Origin: CAWDLX01 sp963753485 | GTDB lineage: Bacteria > Actinomycetota > Actinomycetes > Mycobacteriales > Micromonosporaceae | Assembly (NCBI GenBank): GCA_963753485.1 | Contig: CAVWCL010000013.1 | Span: 84,202 to 148,201, forward strand | Length of the DNA stretch: 64,000 bases | Direction of reading: 5' to 3' | In this document: positions 36,093 through 46,975 of the stretch, in pieces | Position numbering within the stretch: the first letter of the stretch is position 1 | Layout: each line of letters begins with the position of its first letter | The notes under the pieces: model-generated | What the model was told of the DNA's origin: nothing | The model's input: the letters and a program-made list of their open reading frames with translations, nothing else | The model's database searches: none | Position numbers and translations under genes: made by a program

Positions 36093-36109
<17 letters not shown>
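34964..36109 (+). CDS. acyl-CoA dehydrogenase
   Basis: 381-residue FAD enzyme. Features are LAVTEPGGGSDVAALRATA, a K-TFITSG block, and QLHGGAGYLRGSEVERHYRD with the catalytic Glu in GGTTEIMNE. It should desaturate an acyl-CoA at C2-C3. In Atu/Liu pathways this step (citronellyl-CoA or isovaleryl-CoA) precedes carboxylation. The GTG start follows the previous stop directly, and the stop overlaps the carboxyltransferase start by 17 bases, so the genes are coupled. Substrate cannot be read from sequence. Confidence 0.92.
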
Positions 36110-37696
<1,587 letters not shown>

Positions 37697-37700
<4 letters not shown>

Positions 37701-37812
37701 GCGCGAGGAGCGAGCGGGTGCGAGTACCGCAGCGCGAACGAAAGGCAGTCATGTGAGAACAAGGAGCGAGCGGGTGCGAGTACCGCAGCGCGAACGAAAG
37801 GCGGTCATGTGA
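37697..37812 (+). repeat. two 56-bp repeat units, GTGA-coupled 19-codon ORFs
   Basis: Between the two carboxylase subunits. GTG 37697 overlaps the beta-subunit stop and opens MSARSERVRVPQRERKAVM, which ends in ATGTGA at 37751-37756. The GTG at 37753 opens a second copy (MRTRSERVRVPQ...) ending at 37810-37812, and GTG 37809 is the alpha-subunit start. AAAGG lies seven bases before each new GTG. The units share their core with the arrays at 7.4 and 26.3 kb. Confidence 0.9.
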
Positions 37813-39794
37813 GCGCGATGATGATTCGCCGGCTGCTGGTGGCGAACCGGGGTGAGATCGCCCGCCGGGTCTTCGCCACCTGCCGGCGGATGGGCATCGA
37901 GACGGTGGCGGTCTACGCCGACGCCGACCGGCGCGCCCGGCATGCCCGTGAGGCCGACCTCGCGGTACGGCTGCCCGGCCACTCGCCGGGCGAGACCTAT
38001 CTGCGGGTGGACCAGATCGTGGCCGCCGCGAAGCGCAGCGGGGCCGACGGGGTGCATCCAGGCTACGGCTTCCTTTCCGAGCAGGCCGACTTCGCCGCCG
38101 CGGTCGGCGCCGCCGGGCTGGTCTGGGTCGGCCCACCAGCCGCCGCCATCGCCGCCATGGCGTCCAAAGTGGAGGCGAAAGCGCTGCTCGCGGCGGCCGG
38201 CGTACCGACGCTGCCGAGCTGGAACCAGCCGGCGGATATCACCGAGTTCCCGGTGCTGCTGAAGGCATCGGCCGGCGGTGGCGGGCGGGGCATGCGGATC
38301 GTCACCAACGCGGCCGACCTGGCCGACGCCCTGGCCGGTGCCCGGCGCGAGGCGCTCTCGGCGTTCGGCGACGACACCGTGTTCGGCGAACGCTATGTCG
38401 AGACGGGCCGCCACATCGAGGTGCAGATCTTCGCCGACACGCACGGCACCGTGCTCGCGTTCGGCGAACGGGAGTGCTCGGTCCAGCGGCGGCATCAGAA
38501 GATCATCGAGGAGTCCCCGTCGCCGGCCGTCGATGCCGGCCTGCGGACCCAGCTGAGCGAGGCGGCGGTGACGGCCGCCCGCGCGGTCGGCTATGTCGGC
38601 GCCGGCACGGTGGAGTTCCTGGTGGACCCGGACGGCCAGTTCTACTTCCTCGAGATGAACACCCGCCTGCAGGTCGAACATCCGGTGACCGAGTGCGTCA
38701 CCGGTCTGGACCTGGTCCGGCTCCAGCTCGAGGTGGCCCAGGGACAACCGGTGACGCCACCGCCCGAGCCTCGTGGGCACGCGATCGAAGCGCGCCTGTA
38801 CGCCGAGGACCCGGCGAACGGGTGGCAGCCCGCGACCGGGGTGCTGCACCGCTTCCGCATCGATGCCGACGCCGAGTTCGCCGGCCTGGACCGGCCCGGG
38901 ATCCGGGTCGACGCCGGGGTCACCGACGGCGACGAGGTCGGTATCCACTACGACCCGATGCTGGCCAAGGTGGTCGCCTGGGCGCCGACCCGCGCCGAGG
39001 CGGCGCGCCGGCTCGCCACCGCCCTGCACCGGGCTCACCTGCACGGCGTGGTCACCAACCGTGACCTCCTGGTGCGGGTCCTGCGCAGCGACGAGTTCCT
39101 GGCCGGCCGGACCGACACCGCGTTCCTGCACCGGCACCCAGAGGTGTTCGCACCACTGGTCGACTCCCCCTCGGAATGCGCGGTGGCGGCGCTGGCCGCT
39201 GGGCTCGCGGCGGGTGCGGCCCGCCGCCGCGACCAGGCCTGGGGTGCGCTACCGGCGGGCTGGCGCAACGTGGCCGCCGCCGACCCGGTGGCCAGCTACC
39301 GCACGCCCAGTGGCGAGGTCGAGGTGAGCTACCGCCGGCACCGCACCGGATCCTCGGTGGACTGGTCCGGCGAGGGCGAGGTCGGCATCGTCGAGCTCAC
39401 GCCCGACCTGGTCGTGCTCGAGGTGGCCGGGCTCACCCGGCGGTTCTCGGTCCAGACCGTCGGCGCGCACACCTATGTGGACTTCGACCAGGGTGCGATC
39501 GATCTCGTCGAGGTGCCGCGCTTCCCGCCGCCGGGCGCCGACCGGCCGGCCGGATCACTGATCGCGCCGATGCCGGGCGCGCTGGTCCGGATCGCCGTCG
39601 CGGTCGGCGACCGGGTGGCCGGCGGCGACCTCCTGCTCACGCTCGAGGCGATGAAGCTGGAGCACGCGGTCCGGGCCCCGGAGCCCGGTGTGGTGACCGA
39701 GCTACCGGTGCCGACCGGAACCCAGGTGGAGGCCGGCGCGGTGCTCGCGGTCGTCACCCCCGACGACGACCTGCCGGTTGATGGCGAACCCTGA
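37809..39794 (+). CDS. acyl-CoA carboxylase biotin carboxylase/BCCP (alpha) subunit
   Basis: 661 residues. An N-terminal biotin carboxylase (LVANRGEIARRVFATCRRM, HPGYGFLSEQ, KASAGGGGRGMR, ECSVQRRHQKIIEE, FLEMNTRLQVEHPVTE) is joined to a C-terminal biotinyl domain with the attachment Lys in LEAMKLEHAV. With the beta subunit it forms a methylcrotonyl-/geranyl-CoA carboxylase-type enzyme (LiuD/AtuF-like). The GTG at 37809 is fixed by GTGA overlap with the second repeat ORF; ATG 37818 is an alternative. Confidence 0.93.
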   Translation: MSAMMIRRLLVANRGEIARRVFATCRRMGIETVAVYADADRRARHAREADLAVRLPGHSPGETYLRVDQIVAAAKRSGADGVHPGYGFLSEQADFAAAVGAAGLVWVGPPAAAIAAMASKVEAKALLAAAGVPTLPSWNQPADITEFPVLLKASAGGGGRGMRIVTNAADLADALAGARREALSAFGDDTVFGERYVETGRHIEVQIFADTHGTVLAFGERECSVQRRHQKIIEESPSPAVDAGLRTQLSEAAVTAARAVGYVGAGTVEFLVDPDGQFYFLEMNTRLQVEHPVTECVTGLDLVRLQLEVAQGQPVTPPPEPRGHAIEARLYAEDPANGWQPATGVLHRFRIDADAEFAGLDRPGIRVDAGVTDGDEVGIHYDPMLAKVVAWAPTRAEAARRLATALHRAHLHGVVTNRDLLVRVLRSDEFLAGRTDTAFLHRHPEVFAPLVDSPSECAVAALAAGLAAGAARRRDQAWGALPAGWRNVAAADPVASYRTPSGEVEVSYRRHRTGSSVDWSGEGEVGIVELTPDLVVLEVAGLTRRFSVQTVGAHTYVDFDQGAIDLVEVPRFPPPGADRPAGSLIAPMPGALVRIAVAVGDRVAGGDLLLTLEAMKLEHAVRAPEPGVVTELPVPTGTQVEAGAVLAVVTPDDDLPVDGEP

Positions 39795-39805
39795 GGAGGG
39801 CCCCG

Positions 39806-40966
39806 GTGAACCTCGACTACACCCCCGAGCAGGAGCAGCTGCGCACCGCCGTCCGCGCACTCGGCCGGCGCTACGGGCACGCGTACTTCGTCGCCAAGGC
39901 AAAGTCCGGACAGCACACCGACGAGCTGTGGGCCGAGGCGGGGAAGCTGGGCTACCTCGGGGTCAACCTGCCGACCGAGTACGGCGGCGGCGGCGGCGGG
40001 ATCACCGAGTTGGCCCTGGTCTGTGAGGAACTGGCGGCGGCGGGCTGCCCACTGCTGCTGCTGGTCGTCTCGCCGGCGATCGCCGGGACCATCATCGCCC
40101 GGCACGGCACCGCGACGCAGCGCCACCAGTACCTGCCGGGAATCGCCGATGGCAGCCTGAAGATCGTCTTTGCCATCACCGAGCCGGAGGCGGGGTCGAA
40201 CTTCCACCGGCTCGCCACCGTGGCCCGCCGCGACGGCGATGACTGGCTGATCAGCGGGCGCAAAAGCTTCATCTCCGGGGTGGACGAGGCCCCGCTGGTG
40301 CTGGTGGTCGCCCGTACCGAGGATGCCGCCTCCGGCCGCCTGCAGCCGGCGCTGTTCGTGGTGCCGACGGACGCGGCCGGCCTGACCCGCTCGCAGCTGG
40401 AGATGGAGATCGTCTCGCCGGAGAACCAGTGGTTGCTCTACCTCGACGAGGTGCGGGTGCCGGCCGAAGCGCTGATCGGCGAGGATACGCAGGTGGGCCT
40501 GCCGGCGCTGTTCGCGGGGCTCAACCCGGAACGGATCACGGTGGCGGCGATGGGCGCCGGCTCGGCACGCTATGCGCTGGACCGGGCGTCGTCCTATGTG
40601 GGCAACCGGAGTGTCTGGGGTCGGCCGATCGGGTCCCACCAGGGTGTCGCCCATCCGTTGGCGCACGCGCACATCCAGGTCGAGCTGGCCCGGCTCATGG
40701 TGGCCCGGGCGGCGTCACTCTACGACACCGGGCGCGACCTGGAGGCCGGGATCGCCGCCAACATGGCCAAATACGCCACCGCCGAGGCCGCCACGCTCGC
40801 CGTCGACACCGCGATCCAGGTGCACGGCGGCAACGGCATGACCACCGAGTACGGTGTGGCCACGCTGCTCGGCGGGGTTCGCGCCGGGCGGATCGCCCCG
40901 GTAAGCCGCGAGATGATCCTCAACTTCATGGCCCAGCACGTGCTGGGACAGCAGAAGTCCTACTGA
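39806..40966 (+). CDS. acyl-CoA dehydrogenase (second of operon)
   Basis: 386 residues from a GTG with GAGGAGGG eight bases upstream. Conserved blocks are FAITEPEAGSNFHRL, SGRKSFISG and AIQVHGGNGMTTEYG, with a candidate catalytic Glu in APVSREMILNF. It differs clearly from the dehydrogenase at 34964, so the operon has two steps or two substrates. No enoyl-CoA hydratase or lyase follows in the window, so the pathway is completed elsewhere. It converges on the kinase gene with a seven-base gap. Confidence 0.9.
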   Translation: MNLDYTPEQEQLRTAVRALGRRYGHAYFVAKAKSGQHTDELWAEAGKLGYLGVNLPTEYGGGGGGITELALVCEELAAAGCPLLLLVVSPAIAGTIIARHGTATQRHQYLPGIADGSLKIVFAITEPEAGSNFHRLATVARRDGDDWLISGRKSFISGVDEAPLVLVVARTEDAASGRLQPALFVVPTDAAGLTRSQLEMEIVSPENQWLLYLDEVRVPAEALIGEDTQVGLPALFAGLNPERITVAAMGAGSARYALDRASSYVGNRSVWGRPIGSHQGVAHPLAHAHIQVELARLMVARAASLYDTGRDLEAGIAANMAKYATAEAATLAVDTAIQVHGGNGMTTEYGVATLLGGVRAGRIAPVSREMILNFMAQHVLGQQKSY

Positions 40967-40973
40967 CGCCGCC

Positions 40974-41996
40974 TCAGCGCAGCGGCGGCAGTCCGGGGGC
41001 TGGCAGCGCGGTCGAGCGCAATGTCGGGGTGTCCCCGGCGAGTCGGGCCAGACCCGGCAGGCCGGTGACTTCGGAGGCCTGGGTGGGCTCGTCCTCCGAC
41101 GGCGAACGCGGGGCCGGCGGTCCGCGATCGGGCAACACCGGCCGCAGGATCATCGTCGGGTCCGGGTCGCGGTGCACGCCGTCCAACTCGTCGCGCACGT
41201 GGGCGGCGGTGGGCCGGGCATCGGGGTTGTTGGCCATGCCGCGGCGCAGCAAGGCGGTGATCTCGACCGGTACGCCCGGCAGGTCGGGCACCGGCTCGGC
41301 GAACATGTCGACCAGAGAGGCGATCGTCGGGTTATAGCCCTCACGCCAGCGCGGCGGCCGGCCGCGGATCAGCGCGTAGAGAGTGGCGCACAGAGCGTAG
41401 ACATCGGAGGCCGGCACCGGCCGGCCGTGATGGAACATCTCCGGCGCCGCATAGGCGGGCGTCAGCTCGATGGTGATCGATGACTCCCGGGTCTCGGCCA
41501 GCACGGCGAGGCCGAAGTCGGCCAACGCGGGCTCGCCAAACCGGGTGATGAGCAGGTTGGCCGGCTTCACGTCACGGTGCAACACGCCGAGGGCGTGGGC
41601 ATCGGCGAGCGCGTCGGCGATCCGGGCACCGACGTATCTGGCCTCCGCGGCCTCGAGCGGGTTGGACGTCATCCGCTCCGCGTAGGTGCCCTCACAGAGT
41701 TCCATGATCATGTATGGATGCCCGTCGACGGTGACGCCGACATCGAAGAGATCCACCACATGCGGATGGCTGGACATCCGGCCGGCCGCCCGGGCCTCAC
41801 GCAGGAACCGGCGTTGATCCTTGTCGCTCTCCAGCGTGCGGTTTTCGACCTTGACCGCGACCTCCCGGTCCACCGACCGCTGCCAGGCCCGGTAGACGGT
41901 CGCGTAGCCGCCGCGGGCGAGCACTGCCAGGTCGCTCAAACCGGGCACCTCCGGCAGGGCGACCGGTTTCGCGTCGTTCGACGGCGCTTCGCTCAC
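40974..41996 (-). CDS. soluble serine/threonine protein kinase
   Basis: 340 residues from GTG 41996. Hanks motifs are complete: glycine loop LARGGYATVY, VAVKVE Lys, HRDVKPANLL catalytic loop, DFGLAVL metal site, and YAAPEM. A Pro-rich C-terminal tail of about 70 residues follows. No membrane segment or PASTA domain is present, so it is cytosolic, unlike PknB. The glycine loop has RGG rather than GxGxxG with three Gly. The neighbouring cyclase-ATPase gene is in the same direction, 100 bases upstream, and may share regulation. Targets are unknown. Confidence 0.92.
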   Translation of the reverse strand: MSEAPSNDAKPVALPEVPGLSDLAVLARGGYATVYRAWQRSVDREVAVKVENRTLESDKDQRRFLREARAAGRMSSHPHVVDLFDVGVTVDGHPYMIMELCEGTYAERMTSNPLEAAEARYVGARIADALADAHALGVLHRDVKPANLLITRFGEPALADFGLAVLAETRESSITIELTPAYAAPEMFHHGRPVPASDVYALCATLYALIRGRPPRWREGYNPTIASLVDMFAEPVPDLPGVPVEITALLRRGMANNPDARPTAAHVRDELDGVHRDPDPTMILRPVLPDRGPPAPRSPSEDEPTQASEVTGLPGLARLAGDTPTLRSTALPAPGLPPLR

Positions 41997-42096
41997 GCCA
42001 AGAACGGTACGCCACGCCACCCGCCAACGGCGTCGCCCGAGACGACATTTGGGTCCCGGTGACGCCCGCGGCCGCCCGTCCGGCCCGCAAGGACGG

Positions 42097-45000
42097 TCAG
42101 TCGCGCGGCGGCCCGCCGACCGCGACCTGCACCGCGTCGGCGGCCGCCCGTTCGCTGCGCTGCTGGGTGGCGTAGGCGTCGCGCACCGCGTCGGCCGCCA
42201 CCACCCGGGCCTCCTCCCCCGCCCCGGTCGCGGCCAGCGTCCGGGCGAGCACCAGAGCCATCGCGACCCGGCTGCGCACGTCCTCGGCCGGCAGCGCGGC
42301 GCCCCGCCGGGCGACGTCGAGAGCCTCGTCGGCCCGACCACAGGCGAGCAACGCCTCCGCGTAGCCGGCAAAGGCGACCCGGCGGGAGAGCAGGACCGCC
42401 GGTTCGTCCGGTGCCGCGATCACGTCGCCCAGCGCGGCCAGAGCGCCATCGAGATCGCCGACCGCCAGCCGGGCCCGACCGACCAGGATCTGCGGCGCCA
42501 CCCGGGCCGCCTCGACCACGCCGTGCGGCTCGAGGAAGGAGAGCACCGCCTGGGCGTCGGACTCAGCCCCGGCCGGGTCGCCTGACTCCAGCAACACGAA
42601 ACCCCGGGCGGTCGAGGCGATCGCGACCAGCAATGGATGCCCGGTACGGGCGCCGTACTTGCACGCCTCGCCGAGCAGGTCGATGGCGTGGGCCGGTTCG
42701 TCGAGCCCGCGGGCGACCGATCCGCGCACCACGAGTGCCAGGCCCCGGCCCCAGTCGTCGTTGATCGCGTCGAACTCCCGGTAGGCCTGGCGGGCCTGCC
42801 GGTCGGCCGAGGTGAGGTCGCCCAACTCGGCGGCGGCGAACGCCTCCACCGCGCGCAGGGTGCCGACCGCCCAGCGCTCGCCGACCCGCTCACCAAACGG
42901 CAGGAAAGCGTTGGCCAGCCGCCGGGCGTCCTGCAACCGGCCAGCGAGCAGCCTGGTGAATGCCGTCGTGCCCCGCAGCCAGGCTCGACCCGACACGTCG
43001 CCCAGCGCGGCGAAGAGGCGGGCCGCCCGTACCAGCGCATCGTCGGCCGCGCAGAAATCGCCGACGCTGGTCGCCACCCAGGTGAGGTTCTGCAGCGCCC
43101 ACGCCTCGCCCCGCCGATCACCCGCCTCCTCGGCGATCGCCAGGGCCTGGCCGAACACCTGCTCGGCCGCGCGCAGCCGGCCCTGGTGGTAGTCCTCCAT
43201 CCCGATGCGCCGCAGTACCTCGGCACGCTCGGTCGGCAGCTTCGCAGCGCTCGCCACCGCCAGCGCTTGTTGCCAGGCCTGGTCGCCGCGGTCGTCATCG
43301 CCGAGCATCCGGTAGGCGCGGCCGGCCAGCACCAGCGCCCGGGCCCGGCTGGCCGGGTCGGCCCGATCGTCGGCGATCACCGCCTGGGCGTCGACCAACG
43401 CGTCGGCCGGCCGCCCCAGCTGGAACAGGGCGCTGCCGTGCACCAGCCGGTCGGCCACGCGCGGCTGCCCGCCGTTGAGCGCGCCGGCCCGCGCGGCCAG
43501 CTCGGCCGATTGACGGGGCTCACCGGCGCGGATCGCCCGGTGGGCCAGCCGGCCCAGCGCGGCGACCCCGGCCGGTGCGGCCGACCGGGCCGCGGCATCC
43601 GGGCGCAGGCTCACCTCGTCGGCCAATGCCGCGGCCCGCTCGGCGTGGTCGGCGATGAACGCGTCGAGCGCGTCCGCGCTCCAGCCCAGGCTCGCCACCG
43701 GCGCTGTCAGCCCGGCGGCCCACCGCACCAGCCGGGCGTGTCGCTCGGCCAGGTCCGCCTTGCCGACTCCGGCGTACGCGGCCTCCCGCATGAGCGGGGT
43801 CGCGAAGACATAGCCGCCGCGCGTGCGCAACAGCATCCGCCGGCTGAGCAACTCCTCGATCGCCCGGTCGAGGTCGACCGCGGCCACCGCCGCCGGCCGG
43901 GTGTCCGTTGTGGACCGGTACTCGCGGACGGCCGCCAGCGCCGCCGACGGAACCGCGTCACCGACCACCGCAGCGTCGCGCAGCACGGCCCGCGACGCGA
44001 CCGGCAGGGCGTCGATCCGGGCGGCCAGGAGCGCGGCCAGATCGCGGCTGAGCAGGCCGCCGGCGAGCGACTGTGGCGCCAGCCGCCAACCAGCACCGTC
44101 GGCCACCAGCGCCCCCCGCTCGAGCAGCAGGGTCACCAGCTCGGCCAGGTAGAACGGGTTGCCGTGGGCGGTCGCCAACAGACGGTCCGCGTCGGCCGGC
44201 GCCGGCCGGCCGCCACCGAGGTACGCCGTGAGCAACCGGGACGCGTCGGCACCCCGCAGCGGAGCCAGTGGGTGCACCTCGGCGTCGGCGAGGCGGGTCA
44301 GCGCGCCCGCGGTGCGGACCATCTCGGGCTGGCCCAGGAGAAGCACCAGCACCGGGCCGGTCATCAGGTTGAGCATGGCGCCGAGCGCGTCGACCGTCTG
44401 CGAGCTGGCGTCGTGCAGGTCGTCCACGATGATCACCAGTGGGCCCTCGGCCGACAGGGCGGAGAGCAGGTCGGCCACGGCGGCCGGCGCTGTCTCGGTC
44501 TCCGCCTCCGACTGGTCCAGGCCCGGTTCGAGCCGGCTGTCGCGGGACATCGGCGGGTCGGCGTAGCCGAGCAGGGCGAGCAACTGCTCGACCTGCAACC
44601 GTGGCCGGGTACCGGCCCGGCGCGCGATCACCTGCGCGACCCGGCGCAGACGTTCCTCGACGACGCCTCGGGTGACCGCGGTGCCGGGGGAGTCGGGTAG
44701 GCCGATCGCCACCCGAACCAGATCGGCGAGCGGCCCGAGGCGCCAGCGCTCGCCGTAGGCGGCGCAGCGCACCGAGAGCACCCGGGCGCCGCCGCCGGGG
44801 GTGCGGTCGAACCCGCCGGCGATCTGGGCGGCCTCGGCCGCGATCCTGCTCTTGCCCAGTCCCGCCTCGCCAGTGAAGACGAGCACCCTCGGTTCGTCGC
44901 GTTCGGCCGCCTCGGTCAGCCGGCTCGCCACCAGCGCCATCTCCGTTTCGCGCCCGACGAACGGCCCCTCGTCGCCCAGCCCCGAGCGGGTCCCCGGCGC

Positions 45001-45648
45001 GTCGAGCGGACCGAGCAGCTCATACGCCTCGACGGCGAGCCGCTTCCCCTTGAGCCGCAGCGGCAACAGCCGTCGCCAGGACGCGATGTGCCGGGTCGCG
45101 GTGCTGGTCGCGGCACCCGCGTAGACGGCACCGACCGCAGCCGCGTCGGCCAGGCGAGCCGCGGTGTTGACCGTGTCGCCGACGACGGTGTACTCCAGCG
45201 ACGCCTGGACGCCGGCCACCACCTCCCCGGTGTTCACGCCGATACGCAGGCCGGCGGGGACCCCGCCGCCGCGCTCCTCGTCGAGCACCCGGCGCACCGC
45301 CCGCTGCATGGCCATGGCCGCCCGCACCGCTCGCTCAGGGTCGTCGCCATGGGCCACCGGGGCGCCGAAGACCGCCATGATGCCGTCCCCGGTCAGCTTG
45401 TCGACATGACCGCCAAACGTCTTGACCGCACCCGCCAGGGCCGCCAGCACGCGGTCGGTGACCGCGCCGACCCGCTCGGGATCGACGCTCTCCGCCCATG
45501 CGGTGAACTCGGAGAGGTCACCGAAGATGACGGTGACCACCTTGCGCTCGGCCGCCGGCAACCCGTCCATGGCCGGTAGCGCGGCACCGCAGTTATGGCA
45601 GAAGCGGGCCCCCGGCACGGTCACCGTACTGCAGACGGGACACGTCAC
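42097..45648 (-). CDS. adenylyl cyclase / ATPase / TPR signalling protein
   Basis: 1183 residues. A zinc ribbon (CPVC, CHNC) at the N-terminus is followed by a class III cyclase domain (about 35-215), an AAA-like ATPase (GEAGLGKS near 260; VIIVDDLHD) and a long TPR region. The cyclase has both metal Asp (FGDLSEF, LTGDG), the adenine-selecting Lys and Asp (HVDKLTGDG, VVGDTVN) and the transition-state Asn/Arg (NTAAR), so cAMP synthesis is plausible. The STAND-like ATPase and TPRs probably gate it. GTG 45648 overlaps the upstream hydrolase stop (GTGA); the frame is open further but enters that gene. Confidence 0.9.
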   Translation of the reverse strand: MTCPVCSTVTVPGARFCHNCGAALPAMDGLPAAERKVVTVIFGDLSEFTAWAESVDPERVGAVTDRVLAALAGAVKTFGGHVDKLTGDGIMAVFGAPVAHGDDPERAVRAAMAMQRAVRRVLDEERGGGVPAGLRIGVNTGEVVAGVQASLEYTVVGDTVNTAARLADAAAVGAVYAGAATSTATRHIASWRRLLPLRLKGKRLAVEAYELLGPLDAPGTRSGLGDEGPFVGRETEMALVASRLTEAAERDEPRVLVFTGEAGLGKSRIAAEAAQIAGGFDRTPGGGARVLSVRCAAYGERWRLGPLADLVRVAIGLPDSPGTAVTRGVVEERLRRVAQVIARRAGTRPRLQVEQLLALLGYADPPMSRDSRLEPGLDQSEAETETAPAAVADLLSALSAEGPLVIIVDDLHDASSQTVDALGAMLNLMTGPVLVLLLGQPEMVRTAGALTRLADAEVHPLAPLRGADASRLLTAYLGGGRPAPADADRLLATAHGNPFYLAELVTLLLERGALVADGAGWRLAPQSLAGGLLSRDLAALLAARIDALPVASRAVLRDAAVVGDAVPSAALAAVREYRSTTDTRPAAVAAVDLDRAIEELLSRRMLLRTRGGYVFATPLMREAAYAGVGKADLAERHARLVRWAAGLTAPVASLGWSADALDAFIADHAERAAALADEVSLRPDAAARSAAPAGVAALGRLAHRAIRAGEPRQSAELAARAGALNGGQPRVADRLVHGSALFQLGRPADALVDAQAVIADDRADPASRARALVLAGRAYRMLGDDDRGDQAWQQALAVASAAKLPTERAEVLRRIGMEDYHQGRLRAAEQVFGQALAIAEEAGDRRGEAWALQNLTWVATSVGDFCAADDALVRAARLFAALGDVSGRAWLRGTTAFTRLLAGRLQDARRLANAFLPFGERVGERWAVGTLRAVEAFAAAELGDLTSADRQARQAYREFDAINDDWGRGLALVVRGSVARGLDEPAHAIDLLGEACKYGARTGHPLLVAIASTARGFVLLESGDPAGAESDAQAVLSFLEPHGVVEAARVAPQILVGRARLAVGDLDGALAALGDVIAAPDEPAVLLSRRVAFAGYAEALLACGRADEALDVARRGAALPAEDVRSRVAMALVLARTLAATGAGEEARVVAADAVRDAYATQQRSERAAADAVQVAVGGPPRD

Positions 45649-46436
45649 GGCCGGTCCAACCGCTCCGATGGGGTGCTCGATTCCCCCGCGGCGTCCAGGT
45701 ACGCGAGTTGGGCCCGCACCGAAAGCTCGGCCGCCGGCCACAGCGACCGATCGACATCCCCGTAGGCCGCCGCCACCACCTCGGCCGGGGTGGCCGCGCC
45801 GCGCTCCCGGGCGGTGCGCACCTGCTCCAGCCGGGCCAGGCGGTGCTCGAGGTAGAAGCGGGCCGCGGCGGCACAGTCGGCCAGCGCGGGGCCGTGCCCG
45901 GGCAGCACCGGTACACCCTCGAACCGCGCCAGTACGCGCAGGCTCGTCAGGTACTCGGCCAGATCCCCGTCTGGGTAGGCGACCACGGTGGTGCCGCGGC
46001 CCAGGATCGTGTCGCCGGCGAAGACGACGCGCTCGTCGCCGTGTTCGGCGAGGAAACAGACCGAGTCGGCGGTGTGGCCGGGCGTCGCGATCGTGGCCAC
46101 GCTCACCCCGGCCCAGGTGTCCGGCTCCGGACCCGGACGGTGCGCGCGGGCGCCGGTGAGCTCGCAGAGCCGGGGCAGGCCGGCGACATGATCGGGATGG
46201 TGGTGGGTCGCCACCACCGTATGGACCGGACCACCGCCGGCAACCTCGGCCAGATGCTCCTCGAGCAGCGGACCCGGATCGATCACCAGCGCCTCGTCGG
46301 CGCCGGGTGCTCGCACAACCCAGGTGTTGGTGCCGTCGAGGGTCATCGGGCCGGGGTTGGCCGCCGTGACCAGGCTGACCCAGCCCGGGAGCCGCGCCAG
46401 CAGTGCCGCCGCCGGGGTGGTGACGTGCCTCACCAT
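45645..46436 (-). CDS. metallo-beta-lactamase-fold hydrolase (LACTB2-like)
   Basis: 263 residues. The metal site is complete: THHHPDHVAG (HxHxDH), TPGHTAD, FAGDTIL and LPGHGPAL. The NPGPMTLDGTNTWVV N-terminus matches the subgroup of LACTB2 and Rv3677c, which may act as an RNase or thioester hydrolase. It corresponds by position to Rv3677c, followed there by the RidA homologue. The stop overlaps the cyclase gene start (GTGA). Confidence 0.92.
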   Translation of the reverse strand: MVRHVTTPAAALLARLPGWVSLVTAANPGPMTLDGTNTWVVRAPGADEALVIDPGPLLEEHLAEVAGGGPVHTVVATHHHPDHVAGLPRLCELTGARAHRPGPEPDTWAGVSVATIATPGHTADSVCFLAEHGDERVVFAGDTILGRGTTVVAYPDGDLAEYLTSLRVLARFEGVPVLPGHGPALADCAAAARFYLEHRLARLEQVRTARERGAATPAEVVAAAYGDVDRSLWPAAELSVRAQLAYLDAAGESSTPSERLDRP

Positions 46437-46487
46437 GTCAGCGATGGTACGGCGCCCGCCGGGGTTGGCTGGTTACCAGCCGTACGT

Positions 46488-46946
46488 TCAGGCAACCTCG
46501 AAGATCGCCTCGACCTCTACCGGGACGCCGAGCGGGAGCTCATACACCCCGATCGCGCTGCGGGCGTGCCGGCCGGCCTCGCCGAAGACGTCGACGAGGA
46601 ACTCGCTGGCGCCGTTGATCACTGCGGGCTGGCCGGTGAAACCCTCGGCGGAGGCGACGAAGCCGACCACCTTGACCACCCGGACAATCTGGTCCAGCCC
46701 GACCAGCGCGTCCGCCGCGGCGATTGCCTGCAGGGCGCAGCGGGCGGCGAGCTCCTTGGCCCGTTGCGGGGACACCTGAGCGCCGACCTTTCCGGTGGCG
46801 AGCACCGCACCGTCGGCCATCGGCACCTGGCCCGAGACGTAGACGTGGTTGCCGGTACGCACCGCCGGCAGGTACGCGGCGAGCGGCGAGGTCACCGGGG
46901 GCAGCTCGACGCCCAGCTCGGCCAGCCGGGCCCGGGCCCCACTCAT
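46488..46946 (-). CDS. RidA/YjgF-family protein
   Basis: 152 residues with the RidA/Rut family core (VSGQVPMADG, LAARCALQAIAAADALVGL, VKVVGFVASAEGF, INGASEFLVDVFGEAGRHARSAIGV). Canonical RidA deaminates reactive enamines; this longer subgroup (Rv3678c-like) lacks a clear Arg at the usual C-terminal position, having RSAIGVYELP, so activity is uncertain. The ATG at 46946 overlaps the stop of a 10-codon ORF (ATGA). Confidence 0.88.
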   Translation of the reverse strand: MSGARARLAELGVELPPVTSPLAAYLPAVRTGNHVYVSGQVPMADGAVLATGKVGAQVSPQRAKELAARCALQAIAAADALVGLDQIVRVVKVVGFVASAEGFTGQPAVINGASEFLVDVFGEAGRHARSAIGVYELPLGVPVEVEAIFEVA

Positions 46947-46975
46947 GGCGCCGCCTGGCTGCGCTCGCTGATCAC
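46943..46975 (-). other. 10-codon mini-ORF bridging DUF4177 and RidA genes
   Basis: GTG 46975 overlaps the DUF4177 stop (GTGA) and opens MISERSQAAP, whose TGA overlaps the RidA ATG (ATGA). The tail CAGGCGGCGCC supplies a ribosome-binding site for RidA. It is a single-copy version of the chains at 3.8, 15.6, 26.3 and 37.7 kb. Confidence 0.55.

Noticed and set aside
42637..44700. 687-codon plus-strand open frame opposite the cyclase gene
   Set aside because: No domain, Gln/Arg/Gly-rich shadow of a protein with clear cyclase, ATPase and TPR signatures.
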